Assembly (NCBI GenBank): GCA_025765615.1
Contig: JAIVFJ010000075.1
Location: forward strand, 124,001 to 188,000
Direction of reading: 5' to 3'
Source of the DNA: Zopfochytrium polystomum
Lineage: Eukaryota; Chytridiomycota; Chytridiomycetes; Chytridiales; Chytridiaceae
DNA length: 64,000 nucleotides
Below are positions 10,301 to 22,714 of the stretch, one piece after another. The notes beneath the pieces are model-generated. The model saw only the letters and a program-made list of their open reading frames with translations. It had not been told where the DNA came from and searched no databases. Within the stretch, counting starts at the first letter, position 1. Every line of letters starts with the position of its first letter. Made by a program: the position numbers and the translations under genes.

Positions 10301-10393
10301 ATCCATGCCTTTTTGGAAGTAAACGATTGATCGCTTTGCTCGAACTTTGGATTTGCCTTTTTGGACCCAAGACGTTTTTCTTATCATCACTTC

Positions 10394-10577
10394 TGTAAAC
10401 AGTCTACTCTGAGTGAGTGAGTGGAAGGAGTGAATGAAGTGGAGATGTGTGTTTGTGGGTGGTTCTTCTCCCCAACTTGGAGAGAAAGAGAAAAAAAACT
10501 CTGTTATGAATTATTGATACATAATGAGGATATGCACGCTGTAATAGTTGCTGGGCAAGCGTGACTGGCACAGGTCA
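10394..10577 (+). mobile_element. MITE-like element, family 1, truncated copy
   Basis: The left end TGTAAACAGT and about 180 bp of interior match 8412-8651. Similarity stops near 10577 and the right inverted repeat is absent. Confidence 0.55.
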
Positions 10578-10875
10578 TTTTTCGAATTAAATGCCTGAGC
10601 CCTTGCTAAAAGTAACAATTTAGGTCCAAAACCCAACTCAAGTCCAATCGGGCTTCGAATCCTCCCTGATTCATGTAAGACGCTACTAAGGGTCCAAATC
10701 AATAACCAATACCGGAGATTTTGCATTTATTGTGTCACAATAAACCTTACAAACTAGTGGTGTGTGAAGACAACACAGAGATTCTCTGAGTAACATTTTA
10801 GGCTGGCATCCTCCAGATTTGGAGTGGATACTTGGGGAATACACAGACATGGTTTTGACATGTCTGTGTCCATGT

Positions 10876-11305
10876 TTAAGTCCCAGATGTCCGATAGAGG
10901 GCAGATACACATGCCTTGACGACAGAGAAGGCCTCCTCAATAGGATTGAGGTAGGGACAATATGGGGGAAGGTAGACAAGACGAACCCCTCGCTCAGCAC
11001 AAGCAAACAGAACACAGTCATCATGGTGGATTCGTGTCTCCTTCTTCCATGTTGGGCAGTAGGACATTCTCCATAAAATCCATGAAGATATCAGCAGTAG
11101 ATGATCCATCCACGGTGCATTTTGCGTGGATTCCATTGGCACCAAGGGCAGCAATGAGAGTGGTACTCTTTCCTTGAACGCCTGTCTGAGAGACAATTGC
11201 TCGACTTCCTCGACCACTGTACCTGTAATGACGGCTGACCATGGACGGCCGATCTTTTTGATTGCATCGTCCAAACAACCTGTTTTTATCGTTGGAATAC
11301 CCATC
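10876..11305 (-). pseudogene. Tc1/mariner-type (DDE) transposase remnant
   Basis: Two minus-strand frames together give a transposase C-terminal half: GRGSRAIVSQTGVQGK, then GIHAKCTVDGSSTADIFMDF, then after a frameshift TRIHHDDC and VRLVYLPPYCPYLNPIEEAF. These match the catalytic-domain pattern of Tc1/mariner DDE transposases, with the final acidic residue in NPIEEAF. The region around the central aspartate is disrupted, and the N-terminal DNA-binding part is lost at a CTGT repeat near 11310-11350. It cannot encode an active enzyme. Confidence 0.75.
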
Positions 11306-12055
11306 TGGTTCCGGATCTGTCTTTCTGTCTGTCTGTCGGTCTGTCTGTTTCCACTGGATCAATCAATCTCTCATTTTCCCCTGTGGTTTCTTGACACGTC
11401 AATGAGTCGGTTCTGCGACTCGAGCTGGCGGTGCCGTTTCCTTCTGAGCGAATTATAAGTGTTCTATTGAAAGTCAAAAACAAAGACACCCCTCGCGGCA
11501 AATCTGCTCTCAAACGAAAAGAAAAAGGGGCTTTTTCATTTTGGGTGGTTCCCAGTCTCCACCAGATGCCCATTTCGTCGATATGCAGCGGGGGTGATAG
11601 CGGGCTTCCCACCCCCAATCACAAATGCGATTGGCTGCGTGAAACCAATTCGAGACTAACTGCGGCCGCTCTCACAGTACGTTGCCCAGCAGAAGTCAAT
11701 GGGAAGGGAGGCCCAAACTGAACCGAAATCGGAACAAATATCCACAGTGGAGGGGAAAAAAAGAGGAAAGCAAGGAAAGAAACTGCGTTTGGGTCCCACA
11801 TTGTTGTTTGGCGAGGCGGTGGTGGCTGAAATTCCGGCATTGTGCGCCTAAGGAGGTTTAGCGTGAAGGGCTGCTTGGTCGTTTGGAATGCCAGAGCGGC
11901 CCTTGTAGCCTGCCTGCGCCTACCCAAACAAGCAAACTCGACCAGAAGCCAACGACAAACACACACACACACACACACACACTCACAGACTCATCGCTCT
12001 CCCCCAGTTTCCGCGGCCACCCACCCAAACACGGACGGCGCGCACCAAACACATT
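11306..12055. other. intergenic stretch with CTGT and CA repeats
   Basis: It holds a CTGT-type repeat (about 11320-11348) and a (CA)n tract (about 11957-11982), and marks the sharp change from AT-rich repeat DNA to GC-rich gene DNA. It probably includes the 3' flank of the transcription factor gene ending at 12056. No gene was seen. Confidence 0.5.
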
Positions 12056-15000
12056 TCACATCCTCAAAACACCGGCACTCGGCGAATCGGCTGCTATAAA
12101 CAGGTCCCACAGCTCGAAATCCGACAGCACCACCTGCTCGCCCGCGTCAGGGCCGGAGCCGGGCGAGTCTCCGGCACCATACGACAACGGCGACGACGAC
12201 GCCGACGCCGACGAAACCGACGGCGGTGCTGCCGGCCGTGAGGACGTCGACGGCGGTCCGGAGGAGGGCGGCAGGCAAGAAGATGGTGCCGACGGCGACG
12301 ACAAATACGGCAGCGACAAAGGCGATGACGACGGTGACGACGACGACGCCGCTGCCGCCGCCGAGAGGCATTCCCGCGCCCTCCGGACCCGCTGGAAGAC
12401 AGAGTTGTGCAGGAGGTTCCCGAACGACGCGGAGATGGACCACATGCGCTCGGCCTCGTCGGCCATCGTGGAGCCCCGCGCGACCCCGTGGAGCAGCGGG
12501 ACGCGGCCGCCGCTGCCGCGGACGCCGCCGCCGCCGTTGTCGTCGTCGTCGTCGTCGTCGTCGTCTTCGTCGACAAAGCCCACCTCGCCGTCGTTTTCGG
12601 CGGACGAGGACGCGGCCGCGGCGGTCGGCGCCGCCGGCGCGACTTCGAGCGCCTCGAACGCCCACAAGTTCGGCAACGCCGCGGGGTGCTGCTCGCTGGG
12701 GAGCTCCGGCGCGGTGGCGCACGAGGCGGTGGATCGCCGCGCCAGCGCCGCGCCGACGGCGTCAAAGTAGTCCCAGTCGGAGCGGCGGAGCCGGGTGTAG
12801 AGGCCGTAGACAATCGACCACATGGGCCGCGCGGCCCTGCGCGAGCGAAAGTACGCCAAATACGCGTCTATCGCCGCCGTGACCCCCTCGAGCGTCACCA
12901 CCGCGGGGTTGGCGGCGGCGGCGGCGGTGGGCGTCGGGGGAGGAGCGGCAGCCTGGTCGTGGGCGGGCGGGAACGACAGGATGCATTCGGCGAGGAAGAG
13001 GACGCAGAGGGCCTCCATCATCGGGATCGCGTCGAACGGGCCGCTGTCGATCCCGCAGGGCTCGAGGTTGACTGCGAGTTTGGCAACGGCCAGCGCGGAC
13101 GACAGGCACCTATCGAACGCGCGGTGGATGTGCGAAGCCGCCGCCGCGGCTGTAGTGGTATCTGCCGGTTCGACGGTGCTGTCTGCGGCGGTTGTTGCGT
13201 GCGCGTTGTTCGTTTGCGCCGTGCTCTGGTCGATCAGTAGGTCCAAGTACTCTTGCACAGAGGGAATTGTGAGCAGCATGATCGAGCCGTAGTACGAGCA
13301 AAAGGTGGACGCGAGGAACTGCGAGAGCACCGCACCTTTCGTGATGCTGCTTTTCTCACTACCCGAAACCTCGCAACTTTGGGTCCAGAGTTTGGGGGAT
13401 AGCGACCGGCGCAAGTCTTCCAACTGTAATTCTAGACGCTTCCGCCGACTTGCCTCAGCAGGCGAGTGCAGGTTGGTTCGACGGCCCCCTAGGATTTCCA
13501 TGAAAATGCAGACTGCATCTTTGTAGGCGGTGAAGTAGCCTCCTGGCTCCATTGGCTTGAGCGAGCTTGCAATAGCAGGGTCCATAGACAACCACAATTC
13601 TTCGTGGCAAATCGGCCTGACTGCTCCTGCACTGGCCAAAAGGAATGCAGGTCTCACAGAAGCAATGGATATGTCTTGTCGGCGTTTCGAAACGTGAAAG
13701 TCAGCAAGGCCAGTTTACTTTGAAAGAAGGATCTGCTCAACCCTCACATCTCTCTGTTAAGTAGCACGTCCACCAGCACCGCCTTCTCGTCTCCTTTTCA
13801 ACTGATGACATGTGCTGCGAGATATCGTCCGGATCTAAATTGAGCTGCAGATAAACAGCCTGTCCATAGTTTTTCTCAGCAATCATCCGGTAGAAATGAA
13901 CACGACTGTACCATCTGGCAGGCCATTCCCGACTGCAATCGACTTCGAGCAATTTTACCAATCGCTGTGGGAGCGTGAGTGTATCAGTCATCAACATTAG
14001 TGCTATCTACAAACCCACCAGAGGATAAGTACGACAATATCAGCAACCCCTGAAGATTTTCGATGGACGGAGAGTCGCAAGCCTCAAACAACATGGATCG
14101 AGCTGCTTTGTAATACCATAGCATTACGTCTTTCGGGAGACTCATCCGCGAAGGGGCGCTGGCACCCATTGCACAAATCGCAGCCCTAAAATAGCATTAG
14201 GCGCTGGAGAACTCAGGGCTGCGCCGGCGGAAAAAAAAAACATGCTGCTCTCTTTCGAACCCACTTTAAAAAGGTCGGAGCGTGTTTCGCGTTCGCCTTG
14301 AAACTGAGCTGGTGAACGATTTGAAAGGGGAGGAGGTTTGCGTGAAAGAAGGCATCTATCAAGATATCTTCCTCCTGCATCTGAGCGCCTGGCCGAGTCG
14401 GCAATCCCTTCCGTTTTGCCGGCTGCTCATCTGCGGCGGGATCGTACGCCGGTCGGAGCATGTTTTCTTGCAAGCTTATTTTGAAAAGCATTTCGTTGAG
14501 CGTTTCAGGGGTCACGAGCCAGGTTGGATCCACTGTTGCTGGAGGCAGGGGGAGGGGGGTGTCGGTCAGGGAATGCGACGGGTTTGCTTAAGAAAATTGG
14601 TTTACCACCGCGCGCGGTAGGAACGCCCTGCGGGCCCAGCGCCTCGTACATCTTCTTGGCCTCAATGTCCCGTTGGTTGCGCAGCACCAGTTCCGGGTCC
14701 GTCTTGACGCGGGCGCCGAGGTAGACGCAGTTCGCGGCCATGTCCCGCTTGACGCAAAAGCCGCAGGACGGCCGCGCCCCGTCGCACTTTCGCTTGCGCG
14801 AGCGGCACGTCTCGCACGACCTTTTTTTGTTAGTGTTTTTGTGTTTTTCATGGTTTTTTGTGTTTTGTTGTTGTTTTTTTTTTTTTTGTGGTTCGTTTTC
14901 GTGTGGTGTGATCGTTCGAATCAGCAATGGTATTCACGATGAGACGATATCGCGAACCCCCCCTCCCCACCCCCGAGCAGTGAAAGAGACCGAGCGGTCT

Positions 15001-15314
15001 GCTGACCATCGACGCGCAAGGAGACCGATCGGCAGGCCTTGGTGCGCTGGATCGGCCGTCGCAGCAGCAGCAGTAGCAGCAGCAGTTGTTGATCCTGCGG
15101 CTGATGTCGGGTACCCGGCCGCGGAAAGAGCAGTGGACAGAGTCGCTGTTGCCTGCTGCTGCTGCTGCTGCTGCTGAGGAAACGGTCCAGGCGGCGGGGT
15201 CAGCGACGACGACGAGGACGACGAGGAGGACGACGAGGAGGACGACGAGAGCGGCGGCGGCCGACTTTTCTTCGCTTGCGTCGACTCCCCAGTGTCTGAT
15301 GGTGGCCGAAACAT
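12056..15314 (-). CDS. Zn2Cys6 fungal-specific transcription factor, 6 exons
   Basis: Exons (minus): 15314-15115, 14820-14609, 14532-14265, 14185-14011, 13964-13748, 13620-12056. They join in frame to 878 aa. Exon 1 encodes poly-Ser and poly-Gln. Exon 2 opens with the Zn2Cys6 cluster CETCRSRKRKC...CGFCVKRD (spacing C2-C6-C6-C2-C8-C), which binds two zinc ions for DNA contact. Exons 4-5 carry the fungal_trans regulatory domain, including ICAMGASAPS, LQGLLILSYLSSGG and the signature KETRRRCWWTCYL. The last exon has acidic Asp runs and Ala/Ser-rich stretches. An intron before the zinc cluster shows a CTAAC branch site. The exon 4 donor (GTAGAT) was chosen because it alone keeps frame, so that junction is the weakest. 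Target genes are unknown. Confidence 0.85.
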
Positions 15315-15341
15315 TGAAAAATTATTTCCTTGGAGCCGCAC

Positions 15342-15374
15342 TTCTCTCTCTGTCTCTCTCTGTCTCTCTCTGTC

Positions 15375-15436
<62 letters not shown>
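15342..15436. repeat. (CT)n tract just upstream of the Zn2Cys6 gene
   Basis: About 95 bp of CTCTCTGT and CTCT units lie 28 bp upstream of the ATG at 15314, so the coding-sense 5' leader or core promoter is GA-rich. Similar tracts sit upstream of 21079 and 55225. Confidence 0.8.
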
Positions 15437-15437
<1 letters not shown>

Positions 15438-16719
15438 TCTCTATCTCTCTCTCACACGGCCTGATCTGCCGGCGGAAGGCGGGTCCTGGCTCGTACCACT
15501 TCCGCGGGTCTCCGGAATAACAATATCAAAAAACGGATGTGACGGACAAGGTTTCGAATCAATTCCTGGAGGATTGTCTAAAACAGAGGGAGGTTGTGCG
15601 AAACTTCATTTATTGTTCATTTATTGTACAGATGACACCACACACCGGGGCTGGCTGTACCAGCGCCGTCAAACTCCACGTGCTCCTCGCCCTCCTCGCC
15701 CCCCCGCTCTCCTCACTCTCCTCGCTCTCGTCCCAAAAGATTTCCTCGACAGATGATCCGTCCAACGATTCCATCTCGTCTGATTCTCCCCTCTCCCGCG
15801 TTTGACCACAGAAGGTCCATTCACCGGAGCAGCAGGAGCATCGCCTCTCAAATGTCGTACGTAGGCTCATACTCAGCTTCATGTTCACCAGGAAGCACAC
15901 AATTTTGAAAAACTCAATCAGCCTTGGGCGGCTGTGACGAAACTGCTGTGTTCCGTCAGAAAACTAGAATCGCCGCGAAAGCCTTTGTCCTCTGCGACGC
16001 ATTCGCCAGGACCAAGGAGAGGCGCAACCCTCCTACGAGCGATTCGGAGGTCTGAGTGGGACCCGCAAGGAAAGCCGTCACTCATTTTTGATCTTGGCCT
16101 CGTCGCTGGTGTCTGAGTGCACTAATTGGCGACGGTTAGATCCATGTTCAACATAATCATTTTCGACTGTAGTTCGCCTCCCACCGTTTTCATCGAGTTT
16201 CTCTCAAATTATCGCTCGGGACTTTTGACAGAGCCTGGGTCATCTTCAAAAAAATTGTTGAAAAGAGTCAAAAAAAAAAAAGGGGCGCTCTTTACGGGGA
16301 CTGGTAGTGCCAAGAACGCAGTCAAATCATCAACAGCTGGCTGGAAGCACACCACGGAATCGCCGGGTACGCTGATGTCGTCCATGATAGCAGTACGTTA
16401 AGGCCGAGAATTTAAAGGGCGTCGTTGTAGATATTTCCGAAGAAACTGATCTCCGATACACCAGCCTGTGCGATTCATTACTCCGCTGCATTCTTGACGA
16501 AAGGACCAACGCGAATAGAGCTCATATCGGGGTCGAGTCAAAAGCTTACCAATAAAAGCGTCACAAAAACGCTTACCTCCAAACGCTCAATCCCACAACT
16601 GTTGGAAGTCAATCGGGTGTCTAGTGTGCCCTTGTCACGTTCTTTGAGATCGAACGAGACTGCGCAGACGTCCCAGAGGCGAGGTCAACCTTTCGTGATT
16701 TCCGGCAGATCGCGCCTAT
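15437..16719. other. stretch without a recognised gene
   Basis: Only short ORFs are present in all frames. An exon of an unrecognised gene could be hidden here, but no domain motif was seen. Confidence 0.4.
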
Positions 16720-18128
16720 CCGATCGTTGACTTTTCACCCGATCGAAGCATCTCGTAGCTTCGCGCGTCCCCCGGGTGCATTGTCACTTTGGTCAACTTC
16801 GGCCGACCAGCTGCGCCAGACGAGCTACGGCTCCACCAGCGAAATGCCGAAGGGCTTCCCTTTCCACTGCAGCGATTTAAGGTCGTCCCGCCCCCGCTTG
16901 GTGAGAGAACGAGTCTGCCCCCTTTCAACCTTCGACCGCCACACAAGACTAGGCCTCCATTGCTACATCTGGACCCAGCGCGCTGCTTCCTGGAGGACTT
17001 GTTCCGCGACGAGGAAGTGTCGAGGGGTGGGAAGGTGGGGCTACGAGGAACGCATCGCGCGTATCCTTAAACGCGTGTGTGCACACTCTTCTCAGAGAAC
17101 TCGAAGATACCACAGCCTTCAATGCCGTCAAAGACGTTCGCAGACGCGCCGCCAGCGAACGACCAGCAGCACCCTCCTATACCGACGGTGAGTAATTAAT
17201 CCCTTTCAATATTTTCATACGCGCCGCACCACTCAAATCGCTCCTGCACATATTTTCTGACAAACAAAACCCCTTTCTACCCACCCCTCTCTGCACTTCT
17301 TTGCGACACCACAGCCGCCACACACGATCTTCCAGCCGCCGGGTCAAAACCGCCGCCGAATAATTTCACGATTTTCAACAAAAGCGTCCTTCTCCACCTG
17401 CCCGGCGATGGCAGTAACACCCAGATGCAGAGGCCGGATTCACCAGCGATCTTCAAGCAGACAAACCGGACGTGCTCCCACCAGGCGTTCGACGGGGCGT
17501 CGGCAACAGCGGTTCCCGTGGGGGTCGAAGAGGTTCCACTGTTCGGGTGCTTTTTTTTATCTTCTTATTGCACTTAATGAAACTTCTCTCGCTCACGATT
17601 TCTTCTAAATCACTTTTTATTCTAGAGCCCCAATCCCGTCTTTCTGTTTCCCCCATCCCCTCACCTCCACCCCTCCCTCCTGCCCCAACCCCAACCAGCA
17701 ACTCCAAACCCGCAGCACGGCACCTTTCATAAGCGCTCTCATCCAGTCGAGCCTCTTCCCATCCCACGCCCGCCTCACCGCCGACGTCAAAAACGGTACA
17801 CCCAAGATCCTAGCAGTCAGCTCGACTCGTATGGTCGGTCCCGCCGTCGCCACTGCGGCTAGAGTCGGCGGAATGGGACGACGCGGTTGAGGAGCGCCCA
17901 GCGGTCGCGTCAGACGCGGCGTCGTTTTTGCGGCGGAGGCACCCCGTTGGCGCGGACGGCGGCTCGCCGCGGCGCTGTGTTGGCCAAGGCAGCGACGCGG
18001 CGAGCGAAGGTGTTCGCCAGTCCTACCTTCCTGCCGACCAGTGTCACTCTGGTAGAGAGCAAAATCTGCTGTTCCTTCTTTCGCAGGCCGTCGAGATACT
18101 CAACAACAGCTGGTCTGGCGATGACTAA
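16720..18128 (+). CDS. candidate multi-exon gene, function unknown
   Basis: Coding-like segments follow one another with plausible splice sites. One is near 16790-17030, including ARCFLEDLFRDEEVSRG. Another is 17087-17190, reading ELEDTTAFNAVKDVRRRAAS and ending at a GTGAGT donor. A third runs from 17315 (after CACCACAG), reading NNFTIFNKSVLLHLPGDGSN. Two alternative frames lie between 17717 and 18128, one ending LLFLLSQAVEILNNSWSGDD and a stop. The start and several junctions are unresolved and no family was recognised, so the boundaries are rough. Confidence 0.3.
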
Positions 18129-19823
18129 GTTTTCCGACGAGCGACCGGCATTTCGATACTTCGACCACGACTTTCGCTGGATTCCCTATTCTTTTGCTTC
18201 TTTCAGTGGTTTTCTTAATTAAAGCTCGTGAACAGGATTCGTTGTTTTCCACGATTATTTTTTTCCTGATTTCCTGGTGGTTTTTGTGGTGAGCAGCTGG
18301 TTGCCAAAAGAAGATGTCCTATTGCAGTAGTAAAAACGCCCGGAGCCTTCTCGTATCTCGTTTTCCACATTTGAGCCCGTGCCACCCTCATCCCGCTCAC
18401 TGGCCGCGCCGCCGCCGACAGAGGCTTCTTTGTCTCGTCAGTCTTCATTTGTTTGTTGGAGAAGCGCCAGTATACCAACATCGCTCTCGCCGCATTCGCC
18501 GACACCCCCGGAGCGATTAAGGCTGACGAGGACGAGTCGTGGGTCAAAACGATGCATGGGCGGGAGAACGTCGTGAGGGTGCTGGTCGCATGGAATTTGA
18601 AGAGACTGCAGAGAAGGTGGCGCCTGCTGTGGCTGTGGCGGAGGAGGGCACGGCGGCGTCGATGAAGAATTGAAATCGCTCACGCATCAGCGGAAGCAGA
18701 AATTCGTGGGGTGGAAATTAAGGCGGGAAGACGAAGAACGGTGAAAAAATTGTCAATCAACGGTGCCTTCCGTCACGTTCGCATTCTAGGTGTTCCTTTG
18801 GCACAAGGATAAACAAGAACGGAGGTGGCGAAAGACAATCGGTCCCAAAAACGTGAGGAGTCGAAGGCGAGGGATTCGAAGTGATAACGTCCCTAGTTCC
18901 TTCCGACCTTCACGCTACGAGGATCCCAAGGAATCGAAAACCGAGGCGGCCAATGCTATTCGTAGAAACAAGAAAATGATAAGCGTGAATTCAGCGGAAC
19001 GAAAATTCGCAGCCTACCATGCTTGAGTCGCCGGCCCTATTTGCCTCTCAGTTTCGCATTTCGAAGATCGAAACGAAGACGAACAGCACATTGTACTTGA
19101 AAGTCGGCTTGAGATGCTTGCTTGATGAAAGGCTATCCATGGAAGTGAACAAATACGGTGCATGAAGCTGATTGCGAAAGGCCCACTCAGACGTGTTTCC
19201 TTGTGAAATAAGACAATCGTCAATCGGGTAAAGTTGGATCGTGATGTCGAGTTGCCACGTTTTACGTGTTTGCCATCAGAAGCAGGGAGGGTGCTGATGG
19301 AGGAGATCTCGAGGTCGTTTTGCAGCTACTCCGTGCTCTAACTTTTGTGTTCTCCATTCCTCATTGCACTCCTCCTCCCCCCCGTGATCCCAAACTCGCT
19401 CACTCTGGCAGAGAAGAAAACCGGGTACGGCAATAGAATCTTTCTTCGATTTCAGGGAGTGTTTATATTTTTCTCTCTGTGGTTCCGGCGGCGAGGAGCA
19501 GAGTAAAATTTGCCAAGATCACGGACGACGCCAAATCTGCCTTCAAGCTTTCCTCTTTGTCGGGACCGTCTTTCCTTTCCCCGTCGCTACCGCCGCCGGC
19601 ACGGCACCCTTGTCCCTTTGCTTTCCCGCCACCGCTTTCGTCCCGCCCACGTCCGACCGCGGCGCAGCCGGCGCGCCAGCCTTCTTCGCCGTCCCGCCGC
19701 CGCCGCCGCCGCCACTCTTCGCGCCCTTACTGCCGCCGGCGCTACCGGTGGGCCGTTTACACGCGGCAGCCGGCGCGCGCCGGAAGACCCCGCCATCGAG
19801 GCCGCCGCCAACGTCGCGGCGCT
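18129..19823. other. stretch without a recognised gene
   Basis: An exon-like reading (LEKRQYTNIALAAFADTPGA) lies near 18456-18600 on the plus strand, but no neighbours could be joined to it. From 19500 to 19823 the DNA is GC-rich and open in several frames without a recognisable domain. Confidence 0.35.
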
Positions 19824-20042
19824 TCAGCGAGCACGCTTCGACGCCGCCTTTGCTGTTGATGACTTTTTGTGTTTGTTTGTTTGCGTCTTCTCAGTACAGT
19901 TTTGTGGACGACGAATTGTGAAAAACTCACCGTCCTGGAAGTACGACGGGAGCGAACCCATGCCGCCGCCCTTCTTTCCCTGCGTCACCTGGCTGCTCGT
20001 CGACGTATTCTTTCCCTTCTTCCACTTTGTCGCGTCGCTCAT
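19824..20042 (-). CDS. small basic protein, hypothetical
   Basis: The ATG at 20042 opens a Lys/Gly/Ser-rich reading (SDATKWKKGKN...). A GTGAGT donor after 19931 and a CAACAG acceptor before 19852 join in frame to a 46-residue protein ending KRAR. Without splicing the frame is also open, to 72 codons. No family was recognised. It could be a short gene or part of a longer one. Confidence 0.3.
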   Translation of the reverse strand: MSDATKWKKGKNTSTSSQVTQGKKGGGMGSLPSYFQDGEFFTIRRPQNCTEKTQTNKHKKSSTAKAASKRAR

Positions 20043-20152
20043 CTCAATGCCTTCATGGACGGTGCGTTTCGGTTTTTCTGAGGGTGGTGAGGGTGGGCGG
20101 GTTAATTATTTCAACGTCGTGACTCGAAGGAGCAAAAAGGAGGGGTGCTGGC

Positions 20153-20582
20153 TCAACTGAGGAGCTCCTGCACGCCCTGGACCGCGGCGCCGCCGACGGC
20201 GCCCGAGACGGTGCTGAGGGCGGCGTTGGCGGGTCCGCCGGTCACGAGGCCGATGACACTGCCCTGCGCGGCGCCTATCATGGCCGAGTGGCCGATGCGC
20301 TGCCACGCGGTCGTCGGGCGGGGCTTGCTGTTGGTCGGCAGGATCTTTTTTGTTGAGTGTGCGTGTTTGTGTGTGTGTGTTTTGTGTACAGGTGAGCCCC
20401 CGCCCGCGCGACGATTTCCCAGCCGAAACGCAGGGAAGGATACAAAAAGGATCGTGCACTTACGTTGCTGAGCGTTTTCGCGCCGGGAATGCCGCTGTCG
20501 CGCATCCTTTCCTTGGTCGCCTGGAATAAACAGCTTTTCAGTACTTCGCTTTACTTCGTGTTCCCCAACGCACACAAACAAA

Positions 20583-20617
<35 letters not shown>

Positions 20618-21079
20618 CCCAACACTCACCGCTCCCCACCTCCCAACAGCCTCATTAAGCCCCGACACCTCCGCAGCCTTTTTCCCGACGGCGTTCGCGA
20701 CGGTCTGACCGACCGACATACCCGCGGCGACGGCGGCGCTGCCTGGGTTGAACGCGGCCTGGATGGCGACGTCGGGCAGGCCCTCGAGCACGCTGGCGGA
20801 GGCGGTGTGGATGAATCCCTGTTCCTGCGGCTCGCTGGTGCTGCCGGCGTTCGAAGAGTGCTTCGAGCGGCGGCGACCGTCGGGCGAGGGGGTTGCGTCG
20901 TCGAAGATGCGGCCGCCGGGGAGGGAGGTGCCGGTTGAGCGGTCAAAGGGTTTGGCGGCGTGGACAGGGTAGTGGGTAGTTGAGGAGAGGAGGGCGAGGA
21001 GGACGACGAGGAGGAGAAGGCAGTGTTCGAGTTGTTGCCGCCGTCGGCGCCGTTGGGCGGCGCGTGCGGAGGGCAGCAT
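20153..21079 (-). CDS. secreted or membrane Gly/Ala-rich protein, unknown function
   Basis: Exons (minus): 21079-20630, 20520-20464 and about 20344-20153. All junctions are phase 0 with GTGAGT and GTAAGT donors. The N-terminus has a basic start followed by a hydrophobic core (LLLLVVLLALLSSTT), read as a signal peptide or anchor. The middle is Ser/Pro-rich. The C-terminal exons carry small-residue helices such as GAAQGSVIGLVTGG and AVGGAAVQGV, which suggest membrane-associating or GxxxG-packed helices. The intron between exons 1 and 2 contains a (CA)n tract. The last acceptor could also lie 21 nt further downstream (AGCAAG instead of AAAAAG). No known family was recognised. Confidence 0.6.
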
Positions 21080-21129
21080 GATTTGGGGAGGCGGGCGAAG
21101 TTCGTTTGTTGTCCAGCCCTGAGGGAGAG

Positions 21130-21161
21130 AGAGAGTGTGTGTGTGTGTGCGTGTGTGTGTA

Positions 21162-21208
<47 letters not shown>

Positions 21209-21210
21209 CA
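21130..21210. repeat. (GT)n plus (GA)n compound microsatellite
   Basis: GT repeats pass into GA repeats about 50 bp upstream of the ATG at 21079. Confidence 0.85.
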
Positions 21211-21365
21211 GACAGACAGACAGGAGCGACAGGGTGAAGGTGTGTGCTCAGCCCTGCCGCCGCCGCGACGCGGAAGTCTCTCTGCCACCCCCTGCCTCTC
21301 TCTGCGGCCACAGCCAGACAGACAGGCAGACACTCGAGTGTTCGGGAGATGAAAAGAAAGTCAAA

Positions 21366-21378
21366 GGGACAGACAAGC

Positions 21379-21415
<37 letters not shown>

Positions 21416-21418
21416 GGC
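21366..21418. repeat. (GACA)n microsatellite
   Basis: About twelve tandem GACA/CAGA units. Related GTCT/CAGA repeats occur near 11320, 29880, 54566, 55305 and 55965. Confidence 0.85.
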
Positions 21419-21738
21419 AGGCTCGCGGATAGATAGGGAGCGCCGGCCAACGGAACCAACCACCAAGTCAAAAGTGTTCCTTTGTTTCATTCAAACTCCG
21501 ACAAATCCATGCAGGACCAAATCAATCCATTATCAATACCAATGGCCGGGCAGTTCTCTTCTTCCTGCTCGTCTTTCCTCCCCAATGTAACGAATGCTTT
21601 TTGCTTGGAAAGTCGGCCTGGATCAGAGGTCCCGTCCGGGTTTCCCTGCCTGCCCCCACGTGCGGAATCAAAACCAACAACGCCCGCATTTTGACCAATG
21701 ACATAGCCCGAAGAGAAGGAGGGAGCCATGTGTGTCTA

Positions 21739-21740
<2 letters not shown>

Positions 21741-21780
<40 letters not shown>
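21741..21780. repeat. (GT)n microsatellite
   Basis: About twenty TG units, followed by a run of 17 or so T at 21889-21905. The surrounding 21.4-22.4 kb has no confidently assigned gene. Confidence 0.85.
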
Positions 21781-21786
<6 letters not shown>

Positions 21787-22493
21787 TATCTCCTTGGCGG
21801 TGATTTTTTTGAAAGCGGGGAGATGTTGCTGGTGCACGAGAGCAGGATCTTCAGCGCGAGGATGATGATCGCTGTGAGGGTTTCTTTTTTTTTTTTTTTT
21901 TTTTTGCTTTGTGTTGGTTGGTGTCGTGTTCACTGCATGTAAAGACGCAGTGATACGCACGCCAACGCGACGACTGATGCTGGGCAAAGCCACCAGCAGG
22001 CAAGAGGAGGCGAAAGAGGACCTGCCGAGGCAGCATCTGCCAGCACCAGCACCATGAGCATCAGCACCGGCGGCGACGTCGTGGCAGTGGCCCACGGCGG
22101 CTGGAGAAGCAGCAGCAGCCCGCTGGTCGTGGGCTGCGGCGACTGCCGACCGCGTTCTACTGCGGCGAGGACCACCATGTTAGCGCGGGGGGCGCATCTT
22201 GCCAAGCACTGTATATCAAGGCAACCAGATCTAAACCCCCTCTACATCCCACCCCCAAACAGCGCCTCCACTGGCCGATCCACGAATACGGCTGCATCGC
22301 GCGCTCCGCGTCTCGTCTCAAGTCGCCTCTCCTCCGATCGTCCGTCCACTCCCTCGCCTTCCGCCACCCCTTGCCGCGACCGCTCCCCCGACCCCTCAAG
22401 TCCCAACCACGTCCACCTCCCCGCAGCCTGCGCCGCCGCCCCCGCCCACGCCGCCGCCCCACCACTACCGCCCCCACCGCCGGCGGCAACCTC

Positions 22494-22714
22494 CCAGCGC
22501 CCTTACCTCAGACGGCGAACTCGTCGCCCTGTGGATCCTCCCGACCGCCTTCTACCTCCTATCGGGCAGCAGTAACCCGGCCGGCCTCCTCTCCCTCGCC
22601 TTCGGCACTTTGTCGAGCGGCGCGTCGAGCGGGTCGTGCGGCGCTGCTTCGCTGCTGTGCGCGGCGGTGCTACCATCGCGGATGTTGTGGAGAGCTACCG
22701 TAACACCTTTATAA
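22494..22714 (+). CDS. candidate terminal exon, hydrophobic protein
   Basis: One plus-strand frame reads ALTSDGELVALWILPTAFYL, then Gly/Ser/Ala/Leu-rich residues, to a TAA at 22712. It looks like a short membrane-associated C-terminus. Upstream exons between about 21960 and 22490 could not be joined with confidence, and other frames are open too because the DNA is very C-rich. Confidence 0.25.

Noticed and set aside
15342..15436. Possible CRISPR-like or satellite array
   Set aside because: Simple dinucleotide repeat without unique spacers; CRISPR arrays are not expected in a fungal nuclear genome.
19543..19852. Long Gly/Ala/Lys frame as second exon of the small basic protein
   Set aside because: The intron phase does not match; the CAACAG acceptor gives the short KRAR ending instead.
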